Notes: generated by a model not told the origin, from the letters alone. A DNA stretch of 64,000 nucleotides from Oscillospiraceae bacterium MB24-C1 (GCA_030913685.1 CP133187.1:2670001-2734000); one strand, 5' to 3'; positions 24,173-32,703 are shown, numbered from the stretch's first letter. Numbers and translations: made by a program.

Positions 24173-24355
24173 TACGCACTCTCGTTTGAAAGCGTGATAA
24201 ATGCGGCTGACTTTATGCTTTTTGGTTTTTGCTGTTTGAGGTGCCATCCCGCCTTGCGCCAGCGAATCCATGCGATATAATCAGTCCGGAAGTTTTGATC
24301 TGCTCAAATATGAAGGCGAGCGTTGCCAAAATGCACTGAAGCGGTGTGGGCAGCG
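24173..24355. other. purB-secD intergenic stretch, no gene seen
   Basis: Before the secD promoter I see no supported gene. A weak imperfect inverted repeat lies right after the purB stop (24175-24200). The SCIFF peptide gene often found before secD in Clostridia is not present here. Confidence 0.4.
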
Positions 24356-24384
24356 TTGACATTCACGTGGCATTATTCTATAAT
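24356..24384 (+). promoter_or_regulatory. Perfect-consensus sigma-A promoter of secDF
   Basis: Exact TTGACA at 24356-24361, 17-base spacer, exact TATAAT at 24379-24384. Transcription should begin near 24391, about 140 bases before secD. Confidence 0.88.
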
Positions 24385-24412
24385 GAAAGTTATTGACGTC
24401 GTAAGGAAAACG

Positions 24413-24512
24413 GTGTTTTAAGGGGCTTAATTCTGCATGAAATGCAGGGGGCCGGTGAGGGAAACCCGAGTTCCCGTCGGCCGTTATTTACGGCGCGGAC
24501 CGACTAAAACAC
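24413..24512 (+). ncRNA. Folded leader RNA of secDF
   Basis: GTGTTTTA (24413-24420) and TAAAACAC (24505-24512) are perfect 8-base complements that close a multi-stem fold ending 5 bases before the GGAGG of secD. Inside are a perfect hairpin CTGCAT-GAA-ATGCAG (24433-24447), a two-part stem pairing GGCCG (24450-24454) with CGGCC (24478-24482) and GGGAA (24459-24463) with TTCCC (24471-24475), and a competing hairpin GCCGT/ACGGC (24480-24484 with 24490-24494). The last two share bases, so they could switch. I know no described motif that matches. Confidence 0.5.
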
Positions 24513-24529
24513 GAACTGGAGGCAAGATT

Positions 24530-25927
24530 GTGAAAAAGGTTGGAAAACCGGTATTTTTCATCATCGTGTTGTTGATCGCAGCAATGGGCTATCTGACCGT
24601 TGTTGGCGTTTCAAGCACCTATGGTGACATCACCACAACCCAAATCAAAGGCATTGATGACGTGCGCTGGGGTATTGATATCCGCGGCGGCGTTGACGTC
24701 ACCTTCTCCCCGCCCGAGGGTGTGACAGCAACCAAGGAAGAGATGGCTGCCGCCGAGTCGATCATACAGATCAGACTGGTGAGTCAGAACATCACCGACA
24801 GCGAAGTCTACACCGACTACGACAAGAACCGCATTATTGTGCGCTTCCCGTGGAAGGCGGACGAAACCGAATTCAACCCCGAGCAGGCGATTGCCGAACT
24901 GGGTGCCACTGCAAACCTGACCTTCCGTGAACTGGACGAGGTCGATTCGTTGGGACTTCCCACTGGAGACACCAAGGAAAACATCGTGATCACCGGCGCT
25001 GACGTCGAATCAGCTTCTGCGGTTTATACGCAGGACCAAAGCGGCGCCAGAGTCCATATGGTTGAGCTAAAGCTCAAGGAGTCCGGTAAGGAGAAATTCT
25101 CCGCCGCAACCAAAAAGCTGGTTGGCAAGCCGATTTCTATCTGGATGGATGACACCCGGATATCCGCGCCGCTAGTCAAGGATCAGATTGTCGATGGTGT
25201 CGCCACCATTTCGGGCAATTTTGATGCCAAGAGCGCGATGGATCTTGCCAATAAGATCAACGGTGGCGCGCTGCCCTTTGCGCTGGTTACCGAGAATTAC
25301 AACACTATTTCGCCGACGTTGGGTCTTGGCGCCAAGGATGCCATGTTGATGGCGGGCGCGATTGCGTTTGCGATTGTTGGCCTGATCATGCTGTCCTTCT
25401 ACCGCCTGCCGGGCTTTGTCGCCATGATTGCGCTGTTTGGACAGGTCATTCTGATGGTCGCATCCATCACCGGGTTCTTCGCGGTATTCCCGTCGTTTAC
25501 GCTGACCCTGCCCGGTATCGCTGGTATCATTCTGGCTATCGGCTTCGGCGTTGACGCCAACATCATCACTGCCGAGCGCATCAAAGAGGAGCTTATCAAC
25601 GGCCGTTCTATCGACGCCGCAATCGACTCCGGCTTCAAGCGCGCTTTTTCGGCTATACTTGACGGCAACGTGACGGTTATTATCGTTTCGATCATTCTGA
25701 TGGGCGCCTTCGGCCCGCCGGACAGTCTGTTTACCCGCATGCTTTCACCGCTATTCTTCATGTTCGGTGTTTCGGCTTCGGGTCCAATTTACTCGTTTGG
25801 CTACACGCTGCTCGTGGGCGTTATCCTGAATTTGTTTATGGGCGTGTTCGTCTCCAAGCTTCTGCTTAAGTCGGTCTCACGCTTCAGCGCTTTTCGTAAT
25901 CCTGCGCTGTACGGAGGTAAGAACTGA
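24530..25927 (+). CDS. secD: Protein translocase subunit SecD
   Basis: A 465-residue membrane protein of the Sec translocon that, with SecF, uses the proton gradient to pull secreted proteins across. It has one N-terminal membrane segment (VFFIIVLLIAAMGYLTVVG), the signature WGIDIRGGVDVTFSPP, a large extracytoplasmic domain (about 45-290), and five C-terminal membrane segments including LPGIAGIILAIGFGVDANI. The GTG at 24530 has TGGAGG 8 bases upstream; an ATG-started extension from 24437 would run through the folded leader and its residues do not look like SecD. It overlaps secF by one base. Confidence 0.94.
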   Translation: MKKVGKPVFFIIVLLIAAMGYLTVVGVSSTYGDITTTQIKGIDDVRWGIDIRGGVDVTFSPPEGVTATKEEMAAAESIIQIRLVSQNITDSEVYTDYDKNRIIVRFPWKADETEFNPEQAIAELGATANLTFRELDEVDSLGLPTGDTKENIVITGADVESASAVYTQDQSGARVHMVELKLKESGKEKFSAATKKLVGKPISIWMDDTRISAPLVKDQIVDGVATISGNFDAKSAMDLANKINGGALPFALVTENYNTISPTLGLGAKDAMLMAGAIAFAIVGLIMLSFYRLPGFVAMIALFGQVILMVASITGFFAVFPSFTLTLPGIAGIILAIGFGVDANIITAERIKEELINGRSIDAAIDSGFKRAFSAILDGNVTVIIVSIILMGAFGPPDSLFTRMLSPLFFMFGVSASGPIYSFGYTLLVGVILNLFMGVFVSKLLLKSVSRFSAFRNPALYGGKN

Positions 25928-26847
25928 TGAAAAAGTGGAATATTAATTTTTTCAAACATCGCAAAATTTATTTTGCATTTTCTATTACGATGATTGCCTT
26001 AATGCTGGTAGGTTCCGTGATGTTTGGCGTTGACCTTGACATCCAGTTCAAGGGTGGTGCGCTTATCACCTATTCCTACACGGGCGACCTTGACCAGACT
26101 GAGTTTCAACAGTCGGTAGAATCGGTTCTGGGGCAGAAGGTTTCACTTCAAAAGTCGACTGATATTGCAACCGGTACGCAGAGGTTTGTTGTTTCGTTGC
26201 CCACCAGCGAAGGACTCAACGCCGACAAGCAGGCCGAGCTGGCCACGGCCCTTGATGAAAAATACAAGGACAACAATCTGGCCACCGCCTCTATCAGTGT
26301 TGTCAACCCCACCATCGGTAAGGAATTCCTCGTCAAGAGCCTCACCGCTGTGGCCTTTGCATCGCTGCTTATGGTGGTTTATATCAGCCTACGGTTTAAA
26401 AAGATCGGTGGCTGGGCGGCGGGTATCACTGCGGTTATCGCGCTGATACACGATTTGTTGATGGTGTTTGCAGTTTTTGTGCTGTTCCGCATATCGATCA
26501 ACGCGAACTTCATCGCGATATGCCTGACCATTTTGGGCTATTCTTTGAACGACACTATCGTTATCTACGACCGTGTCCGTGAGAATAAGCGTGTTTACGG
26601 GGATTCGATGCCGATTGAGCAGCTAATGAACCTGAGCCTCAACCAGTCGTTTACCCGTTCTTTGATGACCAGTATCACCACGGCTAGCGCAATGACCATT
26701 GTATCGATCATTGCCATGATGTATAACGTCACTTCCATTCTCTCATTTTCCTTCCCCATGATCATCGGCATGATATCCGGTTGCTATTCTTCGCTGTGCA
26801 TTGCAACCATGCTTTGGGTAATGTGGCAGAAGAAAAAAGAGGCTTAA
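25927..26847 (+). CDS. secF: Protein translocase subunit SecF
   Basis: A 306-residue SecF with six membrane segments. It opens WNINFFKHRKIYFAFSI, has the SecF signature GVDLDIQFKGGALITYSY at the start of the extracytoplasmic domain, and the later FIAICLTILGYSLNDTIVIYD segment. The start overlaps the secD stop (TGATG), so the two subunits are made together. YajC is not encoded nearby. Confidence 0.95.
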   Translation: MKKWNINFFKHRKIYFAFSITMIALMLVGSVMFGVDLDIQFKGGALITYSYTGDLDQTEFQQSVESVLGQKVSLQKSTDIATGTQRFVVSLPTSEGLNADKQAELATALDEKYKDNNLATASISVVNPTIGKEFLVKSLTAVAFASLLMVVYISLRFKKIGGWAAGITAVIALIHDLLMVFAVFVLFRISINANFIAICLTILGYSLNDTIVIYDRVRENKRVYGDSMPIEQLMNLSLNQSFTRSLMTSITTASAMTIVSIIAMMYNVTSILSFSFPMIIGMISGCYSSLCIATMLWVMWQKKKEA

Positions 26848-26915
26848 CACCTTTTAATCGAATCCATAAAAACTGCCCTAATATGGTTTAGGTCGATTTT
26901 TGTGAAATAAAGGAA

Positions 26916-26962
26916 AAATCGGCAGGGTTGCGTTTGAATTTGTCGCAGCTCTGCCGATTTGT
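26916..26962 (+). terminator. Hairpin terminator after secF
   Basis: A 17-bp stem (outer AAATCGGCAG with CTGCCGATTT, inner GTTGCG with CGCAGC) with an 11-base loop. The tail GTCATT is a poor U-run, but the stem is preceded by A5. Confidence 0.7.
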
Positions 26963-27027
26963 CATTAGCAATACCAATCCCGAGAGCATAAGCTAACATG
27001 AAAAGCTTTATGTTCGGAGGGATGACT

Positions 27028-27816
27028 TTGTCTTGGCTTGCTTCGCTGCACCCGGTTTATCAGGGGCTTTTGGCCACGTTGTTTACATACGGTGTCACCG
27101 CCCTTGGGGCATCTCTGGTTTTCTTTTTCAAGTCGGTTAATCAGAAAATGCTCGATATGATGATGGGCTTTGCTGCCGGTGTCATGATCGCCGCTTCGTT
27201 CTGGTCGCTGTTGTCGCCGGCTATTGAGCTTGCCACCGAGCTAGGCCGAAATGCTTGGCTGACGGCAGCCATCGGCTTTGCGGGGGGCGGCGTGTTTGTT
27301 ATTTTATCAGACGTTTTTTTGTCCAAAGTGCGTTTTGCCAATTGCGACGGTGGCAAGGTGCGGCGTTCAATCCTGATTGCCTCGGCGGTCACGCTGCATA
27401 ATATACCTGAAGGGTTGGCGATTGGCGTGGCGTTTGGCAGCGTTGCATTGGGCATTGAGGGGACCTCTCTGCTCTCCGCTGTGATGCTGGCGCTGGGAAT
27501 TGGATTGCAGAATTTTCCTGAGGGCACCTGTGTCGCAATGCCGCTGCGCCGCGACGGTGCAACCAGGCTGAAAAGCTTCATGGTCGGGCAGGCTTCCGGC
27601 CTTGTGGAGCCGATTGCGGGTGTTCTGGGCGTACTTTTCTCTATCACGATGCGCTCGGCGCTACCGATTGCACTGGCCTTTTCAGCAGGCTCCATGATAT
27701 CGGTGGTGTGCTCTGAGCTGATTCCTGAGTCGTTTCAAGATAACAAACGGGTTGCGACCATCGGCGTGCTGATGGGCTTCATTGTCATGATGGTGCTCGA
27801 CGTGGCGCTGGGATGA
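27028..27816 (+). CDS. ZIP-family divalent metal transporter (GufA/ZupT-like)
   Basis: A 262-residue membrane protein with about eight membrane segments. The metal-site motifs of the ZIP family are both present: TLHNIPEGLAIGVAFG near residue 125 and GIGLQNFPEGTCVAMPLRRD near residue 160. It probably imports zinc, iron or manganese. The start is uncertain: TTG at 27028 has GGAGGG 6 bases upstream, while ATG at 27022 directly abuts that site and ATG at 26998 has no clear site. It lies after a terminator and is probably transcribed on its own or with the next gene. Confidence 0.88.
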   Translation: MSWLASLHPVYQGLLATLFTYGVTALGASLVFFFKSVNQKMLDMMMGFAAGVMIAASFWSLLSPAIELATELGRNAWLTAAIGFAGGGVFVILSDVFLSKVRFANCDGGKVRRSILIASAVTLHNIPEGLAIGVAFGSVALGIEGTSLLSAVMLALGIGLQNFPEGTCVAMPLRRDGATRLKSFMVGQASGLVEPIAGVLGVLFSITMRSALPIALAFSAGSMISVVCSELIPESFQDNKRVATIGVLMGFIVMMVLDVALG

Positions 27817-27872
27817 TTTCCACAAAAGCGTAAAACGGTTTTGCGCATATGGATTTGAAAGGGAGAATGACT

Positions 27873-28646
27873 ATGAAAACAGGGGCATCGACATCCTGCC
27901 TGTTTCCCATGTTGACCGAAGATGCACTCACGGTGCTGACCGGTATGGGAGTTCATACGGTGGAGGTGTTTTTGAATTCTCCCTCAGAAAAGACCCCGGA
28001 ATTTGCCGACTGCCTTAACCAAATTACAGGTGCGACCGACACACAGATCGTCTCGGTACACCCCTATTCCTCAGAAGCGGAGGGCGTCAGCTTTTTTAGT
28101 GGCTATGGCCGTCGGTTCGATGACGAAGCGGAGGAATATCGCCGATATTTTGAGTTTTGCAACCGGGTGGGGGCGCAGATATTGGTCTTTCACGGGGCGC
28201 GCAGCTTCATGCCGATTGAGCCGGATTTTTATTTTGAACGCTTTGCCCGGCTGCGCGATATTGCCCGTGGTTTTGGGGTGCGCCTCTGCCAGGAAAATGT
28301 GGCACGATGCCACAGTGGAACGCCAAAGTTTATCGAGCGCATGATACACGCCATACCGGATGTTGAATTTGTACTGGATGTTAAGCAGGCGGTTAGAGCT
28401 GGGGTAACGCCCTTTGAGATGCTCGACGCCATGGATGGCCATCTGGCGCACCTGCATTTAAGCGACCATCGCTGCGACTGCGACTGCTTGGCGCTGGGCG
28501 AGGGTGAATTTGATCTCACGGGTCTGGCGCGGCGCCTTAAAACAATGGCCTACGGCGGCGCGGTGCTGCTGGAGCTGTATAGCTGGAACTTCTCTCGGCA
28601 AGAACAGCTTGCCGAGGGCGTTAGGCTGTTTGAAAGCTTGTTGTGA
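27873..28646 (+). CDS. Sugar phosphate isomerase/epimerase-like TIM-barrel protein
   Basis: A 257-residue protein of the xylose isomerase-like/AP endonuclease 2 superfamily. Metal-site positions look kept: VEVFLNSPSE, VSVHPYSSEAEG, LVFHGARSF, CQENVARCH, FVLDVKQAV, HLHLSDHRCDCDCLALGEGE and LLELYSW. Substrate cannot be told. The ATG at 27873 has GGGAG about 8 bases upstream. It follows the ZIP transporter by 56 bases and may share its transcript. Confidence 0.82.
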   Translation: MKTGASTSCLFPMLTEDALTVLTGMGVHTVEVFLNSPSEKTPEFADCLNQITGATDTQIVSVHPYSSEAEGVSFFSGYGRRFDDEAEEYRRYFEFCNRVGAQILVFHGARSFMPIEPDFYFERFARLRDIARGFGVRLCQENVARCHSGTPKFIERMIHAIPDVEFVLDVKQAVRAGVTPFEMLDAMDGHLAHLHLSDHRCDCDCLALGEGEFDLTGLARRLKTMAYGGAVLLELYSWNFSRQEQLAEGVRLFESLL

Positions 28647-28828
28647 TCGTGTCATGGTTCAGTGGCGATTGGGCTTTAGTAGAAATCCCCAAAATTGGAG
28701 ACATTTCAAGATTGATTTTGCCAAAGCCTGCGACACATAATGTTTTGGTATGGCAAAAAAATTGACCTGCGCTGTCAAACGGCGGCGGGCGCCGGGGAAA
28801 GCGGCATGCGGTTGTCGAATGGATATAA

Positions 28829-28857
28829 TTTCCAAATTACGGTTTTTAGGGTAGAAT
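28829..28857 (+). promoter_or_regulatory. Promoter of the small gene at 28886
   Basis: TTTCCA at 28829-28834, 17-base spacer, TAGAAT at 28852-28857. It lies about 30 bases before the ATG. Confidence 0.55.
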
Positions 28858-28885
28858 AGAAAAAAACCGCAAGGAGGACTAAAAT

Positions 28886-29173
28886 ATGACGCCGCTGGAG
28901 TTGTTTTTGGTAAAAAATCTGCCGCTGACTTATCATGTTACCTTCACCGTTGTGCGCAACGAGAAAGGTGCATCAATCGTAGGTGGGTTGGCCGCATGCG
29001 ACGCTTGTGATCAAGTGGTGGCGGTGGTGTGTGACCTTGATTGTGACCACCGTGAGCTTGAGGCTCTGGCGCTGCGCTTTAATTTTGAGCAACCGCCGCT
29101 CGAAGCGCTTGAAGAAAAAATTGCACAGTCGCTGGGAACAGCTGGTGCAGGGCGAAAGGTTATCTTTACCTGA
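28886..29173 (+). CDS. Small uncharacterised protein
   Basis: A 95-residue protein that I do not recognise. It is real by its strong AGGAGG site 8 bases before the ATG, its own promoter, and a balanced composition. It reads like one alpha/beta domain: a strand TYHVTFTVVRNEKG, an acidic DACDQVVAVVCDLDCDHREL segment and a helix PLEALEEKIAQSL. There are four cysteines in residues 33-53 region. No membrane segment or signal. It lies upstream of nrdR, which has its own promoter. Confidence 0.65.
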   Translation: MTPLELFLVKNLPLTYHVTFTVVRNEKGASIVGGLAACDACDQVVAVVCDLDCDHRELEALALRFNFEQPPLEALEEKIAQSLGTAGAGRKVIFT

Positions 29174-29176
29174 GCG

Positions 29177-29204
29177 TTGCATTTTGGCTCTGGCGTGGTA
29201 TACT
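29177..29204 (+). promoter_or_regulatory. Promoter of nrdR
   Basis: TTGCAT at 29177-29182, 16-base spacer, TATACT at 29199-29204, giving a leader of about 135 bases. Confidence 0.5.
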
Positions 29205-29256
29205 TTTATTATTCAATTGCGATGGTCATGGTGCCAAAGGCTCCCCAGATGACCAT

Positions 29257-29289
29257 ATACGAATCCTTGTTTTAAATAGAGATTCGTAT
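29257..29289 (+). promoter_or_regulatory. Inverted repeat upstream of nrdR
   Basis: ATACGAATC (29257-29265) and GATTCGTAT (29281-29289) are perfect 9-base complements around a 15-base AT-rich loop, 58 bases before nrdR. It could be a leader hairpin or an operator. It does not look like an NrdR box. Confidence 0.45.
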
Positions 29290-29347
29290 AAAATGCGCCT
29301 CGCACTCATGATGACGATGGCGCTGTCGCGTTAAGGAGGTTCATTTG

Positions 29348-29803
29348 ATGAAATGCCCGTTTTGCTCCTACACCGAAAGCAAGGTTATTGATTCTCGCCC
29401 AGCGGACGATGGCGAACGAATCCGCCGCAGGCGCGAATGCCTCTCTTGCCAGAAGCGCTTTACCACCTATGAGGCGGTGGAGACGATTCCGATAATGGTG
29501 ATTAAAAAGGACGGTGCGATGGAGCCGTTTTATCGCGACAAGCTCTTAAACAGCATGCTGCGTGCCTGCGAAAAACGACAGGTCTCACTCAGACAGATTG
29601 AGAAGGTCGTTGATGAAATTGAGGCGATGCTGCAAAATGCCATGGAGCGCGAGATTCCTACCAGCCGCATTGGCGAATTGGCGATGCAAAAACTCAGGGA
29701 TATTGATGAAGCAGCCTATGTGCGCTTTGCATCGGTTTACCGTCAGTTTAAGGACATCGGTTCATTCATGGATGAACTCAAGCTGTTGCAGGATAAAAAG
29801 TAG
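29348..29803 (+). CDS. nrdR: Transcriptional repressor NrdR
   Basis: A 151-residue regulator of ribonucleotide reductase genes. It has the four-cysteine zinc ribbon at exact family positions (Cys3, Cys6, Cys31, Cys34; start MKCPFC), then an ATP-cone domain ([20 protein letters not shown]) that senses ATP and dATP. Length is normal. The ATG at 29348 has AGGAGG 8 bases upstream; a TTG one codon before is less likely. No nrd gene is in the window. Confidence 0.96.
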   Translation: MKCPFCSYTESKVIDSRPADDGERIRRRRECLSCQKRFTTYEAVETIPIMVIKKDGAMEPFYRDKLLNSMLRACEKRQVSLRQIEKVVDEIEAMLQNAMEREIPTSRIGELAMQKLRDIDEAAYVRFASVYRQFKDIGSFMDELKLLQDKK

Positions 29804-29866
29804 TTGTATATTTGGAGAAGGGGATTTTTGCTTCTAATCATCCCAATTTTAAATTTCTGTAAAATG

Positions 29867-29910
29867 AAAATCGCCCGCAGGACTTGATAGGTCTTGTGGG
29901 CGATTTTTTT
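29867..29910 (+). terminator. Intrinsic terminator after nrdR
   Basis: A 17-bp stem (AAAATCGCCCGCAGGAC with its partner, two G-U), 7-base loop, then seven T. A-rich on its left, so it may also stop the leftward DUF4363 transcript. Confidence 0.9.
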
Positions 29911-29996
29911 ATCTATTAAAGTGCTGCATATTGCGCGTTTTATAAATTTTTCATCATATTTCTTTTTACATGCAAAGCGCGCACAAGCGACGGCTT

Positions 29997-30377
29997 TTAA
30001 AAAAGATTTTTCGGGTGTATTGCTTGCGTATCCCAAAGCTGATCGATACGAGCATAAAGCTCTGCAAGCTCTGCAAATAGTTCATTCTCTTCTTTCTGCC
30101 CAAGCCATACCTCTGAGCGATCCAACGCACTTTCAAAAGGGTCGCAATAATTGCTGCCCGCAAGGGCGTGGAAAAGATATTTTTCCTCCTCCCAATGGAG
30201 TACGAGCTGCTGCATTGCTTCGTCAGCGCGAGATTGGTTATTGGCGGCAACCGCATCCTTGATCTGATTGATTTCATCTTTTATTGCCAAGGTATTTTTG
30301 TCGAGATGGTTGACCAAAAATAAGCAGGAAGCCGATAAGGCTATTAAAAAAAAGATGGCAATAAAAAAACGCTTCAT
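29997..30377 (-). CDS. DUF4363 family membrane-anchored protein
   Basis: A 126-residue protein with an N-terminal membrane segment (RFFIAIFFLIALSASCLFLV) and a helical extracytoplasmic part (EINQIKDAVAANNQSRADEA). This matches the DUF4363 family, which in Clostridia is commonly encoded right after a DUF421 gene, as here. The ATG at 30377 overlaps the DUF421 stop (ATGA) and has AGGAG upstream. Function unknown. Confidence 0.82.
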   Translation of the reverse strand: MKRFFIAIFFLIALSASCLFLVNHLDKNTLAIKDEINQIKDAVAANNQSRADEAMQQLVLHWEEEKYLFHALAGSNYCDPFESALDRSEVWLGQKEENELFAELAELYARIDQLWDTQAIHPKNLF

Positions 30378-31054
30378 TGCTTTTTCTCCTTTTTGATCAG
30401 AATATACTGTGCTGAACGGTCGCAGCTCATGGCAAAAATATCTTTTTCGGTTAACTCCTTCTCCTTGAGAACCTTGCTTAGCCATGCTTTGTCAAGATTG
30501 CAATATTTAAGCGCCTGCACATCTATATCACCATCATTTATAACAATGACTGGCGGAGATTCACACCCGGGTAAGGGAATGAAAAGCGCTTCATTTGTAA
30601 CTGGCCGATTCTTGAATTTCGGATAGACAGAAAGGCTGCCATTGGTCTCCACGATGGCAAAAAGCACCTCGTCAATGTCAAAGATACCGTTGCCGCGCAG
30701 TAACTCGGTCAGGTCATCCAGAGACCACCGTAGGTTTGCCAGCTCTTTCTGGTCGAGTTTTCCGTCTCTAATGACACAGCGTGGGTGCCCCAAAACAACA
30801 CCGCGCAGCTTGCGTGATTTTAAAATTGCGACCGAAAGTACAACCTCAAGACAGGCCAGCAGCACGATGGACAAAACACCATTTATCATAGGTGAGCCGA
30901 TATTTTCGATCGGAATTGCGGCGATATTAGAAATCATAATGGTTGTCGCTAGCTCTGAAGGCTGAAGCTCGCCCAACTGCCGTTTACCCATAAAACGCAG
31001 TACAATAGACACTGTCAAAAAAAGGATAAAAGTGCGCCAAAGTGAAATAAACAT
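30374..31054 (-). CDS. DUF421 (YetF-like) membrane protein
   Basis: A 226-residue protein with three membrane segments at the start (residues about 5-95) and a two-part cytoplasmic or surface domain. Family marks are LRFMGKRQLGELQPSELATT, the PRCVIRDGKLDQKELANLRW block and PLPGCESPPVIVINDG. YetF-type proteins occur in spore formers; their job is not well known. Operon: DUF421-DUF4363, leftward, back to back with spoIVB. Confidence 0.9.
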   Translation of the reverse strand: MFISLWRTFILFLTVSIVLRFMGKRQLGELQPSELATTIMISNIAAIPIENIGSPMINGVLSIVLLACLEVVLSVAILKSRKLRGVVLGHPRCVIRDGKLDQKELANLRWSLDDLTELLRGNGIFDIDEVLFAIVETNGSLSVYPKFKNRPVTNEALFIPLPGCESPPVIVINDGDIDVQALKYCNLDKAWLSKVLKEKELTEKDIFAMSCDRSAQYILIKKEKKQ

Positions 31055-31347
31055 AAAAAAAACGCCTCATTCAAAGTTTTTATTATTAAATATAGTTTGC
31101 CTTTTTAGCACATAATAAAAACGTCTGAAACGATGCAAAGCGTGCCAAATATTGGCGTTTTTATTTCTACATCAGCGTTAACGCCAAAAGAGGCGATTAT
31201 GAGGCAGGATTGATTGGAAACAGACACAGTCGTTGCCTTGGCGTCAACTTTTTGCCGCTGTTAATCGCACCGTTGCCTGACATGATATAAGGGAGAACAA
31301 ACAAATTGTTCTCAAAAAAGCACAGGCAAAGGAGGTGTAACGGTGTG

Positions 31348-32574
31348 ATGAAGAGGATTTTTAAAGTATCGGCGACCATCGTGTCTGTCGTAATGCTCGG
31401 GCTGTTGGCAATTTTACTCTGTTTGCAAATTATGTTGCCCGACCGTTATTATGTGACGCAAGGCGAACATTTTTCGCTAAATGGCGGTTGGCTGGGCATA
31501 AAAAGCAGCAGTTGGGTGGATAATATGCCCCCCGAATTAGTTTCGCGTCCGGGTAATGAATATGCGATGCGGCTTTCACTGCCGGGCGGTGCCGTTATTA
31601 AGACGGTTAACGTCAAGGTAGTCGAAAGAGACATGGTGATTCCCGCCGGAACGCCGTTCGGCATTAAAATGTTTACCGACGGCGTAATGGTAGTGGGTTT
31701 GAGCGATCTTGACCTACAAGGCAAGGCGATGAACCCCGCAAAAAATGCGGGCATCCGTACTGGTGATATTATTCTTTCCATCGACGGCAGGAAAATTTAT
31801 TATAATGAAGATGTCGGAAAGATTGTCAGTCAAAGTAATGGACGTGAGATGCAGGTGACACTACGGCGGGACGGGAATATCAAACAGGTTAATCTGAAGC
31901 CGATTCAGTCACCCTCTGACGAAAGCTATCGCGCGGGAATGTGGGTGCGCGACAGCTCAGCCGGTATCGGCACAATGACCTATTACGATCCTCAAGAAAG
32001 GATTTTTGCAGGTCTTGGGCATGCAATCTGCGATGTGGATACCGGCGACATCATGCCGCTGTCAAGCGGTGAAGCGGTTGAAGTAACCATTACCGGCGTC
32101 AACCGTGGCTCAAGCGGATTCCCAGGTGAGTTGCGCGGTGTGTTTGGCAGCAATAAGGTTATAGGCAGTTTGATAAAAAATAACGTAACGGGCATATATG
32201 GTGAATGCAGCATGCCGCCTGTGCAGTGTGAGCCGGTTCCTTTAGCAACAAGGGGCGAAATTCACACGGGCGCTGCGACCATCTATACCACTGTTGAGGG
32301 CAAGCAGCCACAGGCTTATGACATTCAAATTGAACGCATTGCGACAACCGACACAAACCCTACAAAGAATATGGTTGTTAAGGTGACGGATCCCCGACTG
32401 CTGGAAGTAACGGGTGGTATTGTGCAAGGTATGAGTGGTTCTCCAATTATTCAAGATGGAAAATTGGTTGGCGCTATCACGCATGTATTTGTCAATGACC
32501 CTGCGCGAGGTTATGGCATCTTTGCTGAAAATATGCGCAACTCTTATTCAACTGGTGAAAAAATGGCTTCTTAA
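31348..32574 (+). CDS. spoIVB: SpoIVB peptidase (S55), sporulation signalling protease
   Basis: A 408-residue protease. It has one N-terminal membrane segment (SATIVSVVMLGLLAILLCL), a PDZ domain around residues 110-190 (AGIRTGDIILSIDGRKIYY) and the S55 serine protease domain. His225 (AGLGHAICD) and Ser365 (QGMSGSPII) match the catalytic positions of B. subtilis SpoIVB, which is made in the forespore and triggers pro-sigma-K processing. GGAGG upstream fits either ATG 31348 or GTG 31345. A CATGATA at 31281-31287 resembles a sigma-G -10, but I find no good -35. Spo0A, normally adjacent, lies 1.9 kb on. Confidence 0.92.
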   Translation: MKRIFKVSATIVSVVMLGLLAILLCLQIMLPDRYYVTQGEHFSLNGGWLGIKSSSWVDNMPPELVSRPGNEYAMRLSLPGGAVIKTVNVKVVERDMVIPAGTPFGIKMFTDGVMVVGLSDLDLQGKAMNPAKNAGIRTGDIILSIDGRKIYYNEDVGKIVSQSNGREMQVTLRRDGNIKQVNLKPIQSPSDESYRAGMWVRDSSAGIGTMTYYDPQERIFAGLGHAICDVDTGDIMPLSSGEAVEVTITGVNRGSSGFPGELRGVFGSNKVIGSLIKNNVTGIYGECSMPPVQCEPVPLATRGEIHTGAATIYTTVEGKQPQAYDIQIERIATTDTNPTKNMVVKVTDPRLLEVTGGIVQGMSGSPIIQDGKLVGAITHVFVNDPARGYGIFAENMRNSYSTGEKMAS

Positions 32575-32630
32575 TAACGTTTTTTTGTGAACAAAAAATG
32601 GCTTCGGGTAAGCGTTTGCGGTTCGCTCAT

Positions 32631-32683
32631 ATCCAAAACAAGAATGGCTCTCCCTATTCGGGAGAGCCATTCTTGTTTTGGAT
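32631..32683. terminator. 24-bp perfect hairpin between convergent spoIVB and oxidoreductase gene
   Basis: Bases 32631-32654 and 32660-32683 are perfect complements around the loop TATTC. The middle of the arm is AAGAATGGCTCTCCC. It lies 56 bases after spoIVB and 20 bases after the leftward gene's stop. No U-run follows on either side, though the arm itself ends in a TTGTTTTGG stretch. Bidirectional terminator is the simplest reading. Confidence 0.65.
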
Positions 32684-32703
32684 TAAGAAGTGAATCGAAG
32701 TTT

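Noticed and set aside
24413-24512. Group II intron domain V-like hairpin in the secD leader
   Set aside because: The stem resembles a bulged GNRA-type hairpin at first sight, but the AGC triad and the rest of an intron are missing.
24437-24529. N-terminal extension of SecD from ATG 24437
   Set aside because: It reads through the folded leader, gives an Arg-rich peptide unlike SecD, and the GTG at 24530 has a clear ribosome site.
31281-31287. Sigma-G promoter of spoIVB
   Set aside because: CATGATA fits a -10, but no acceptable -35 element lies 17-18 bases upstream, so I did not list it as a promoter.
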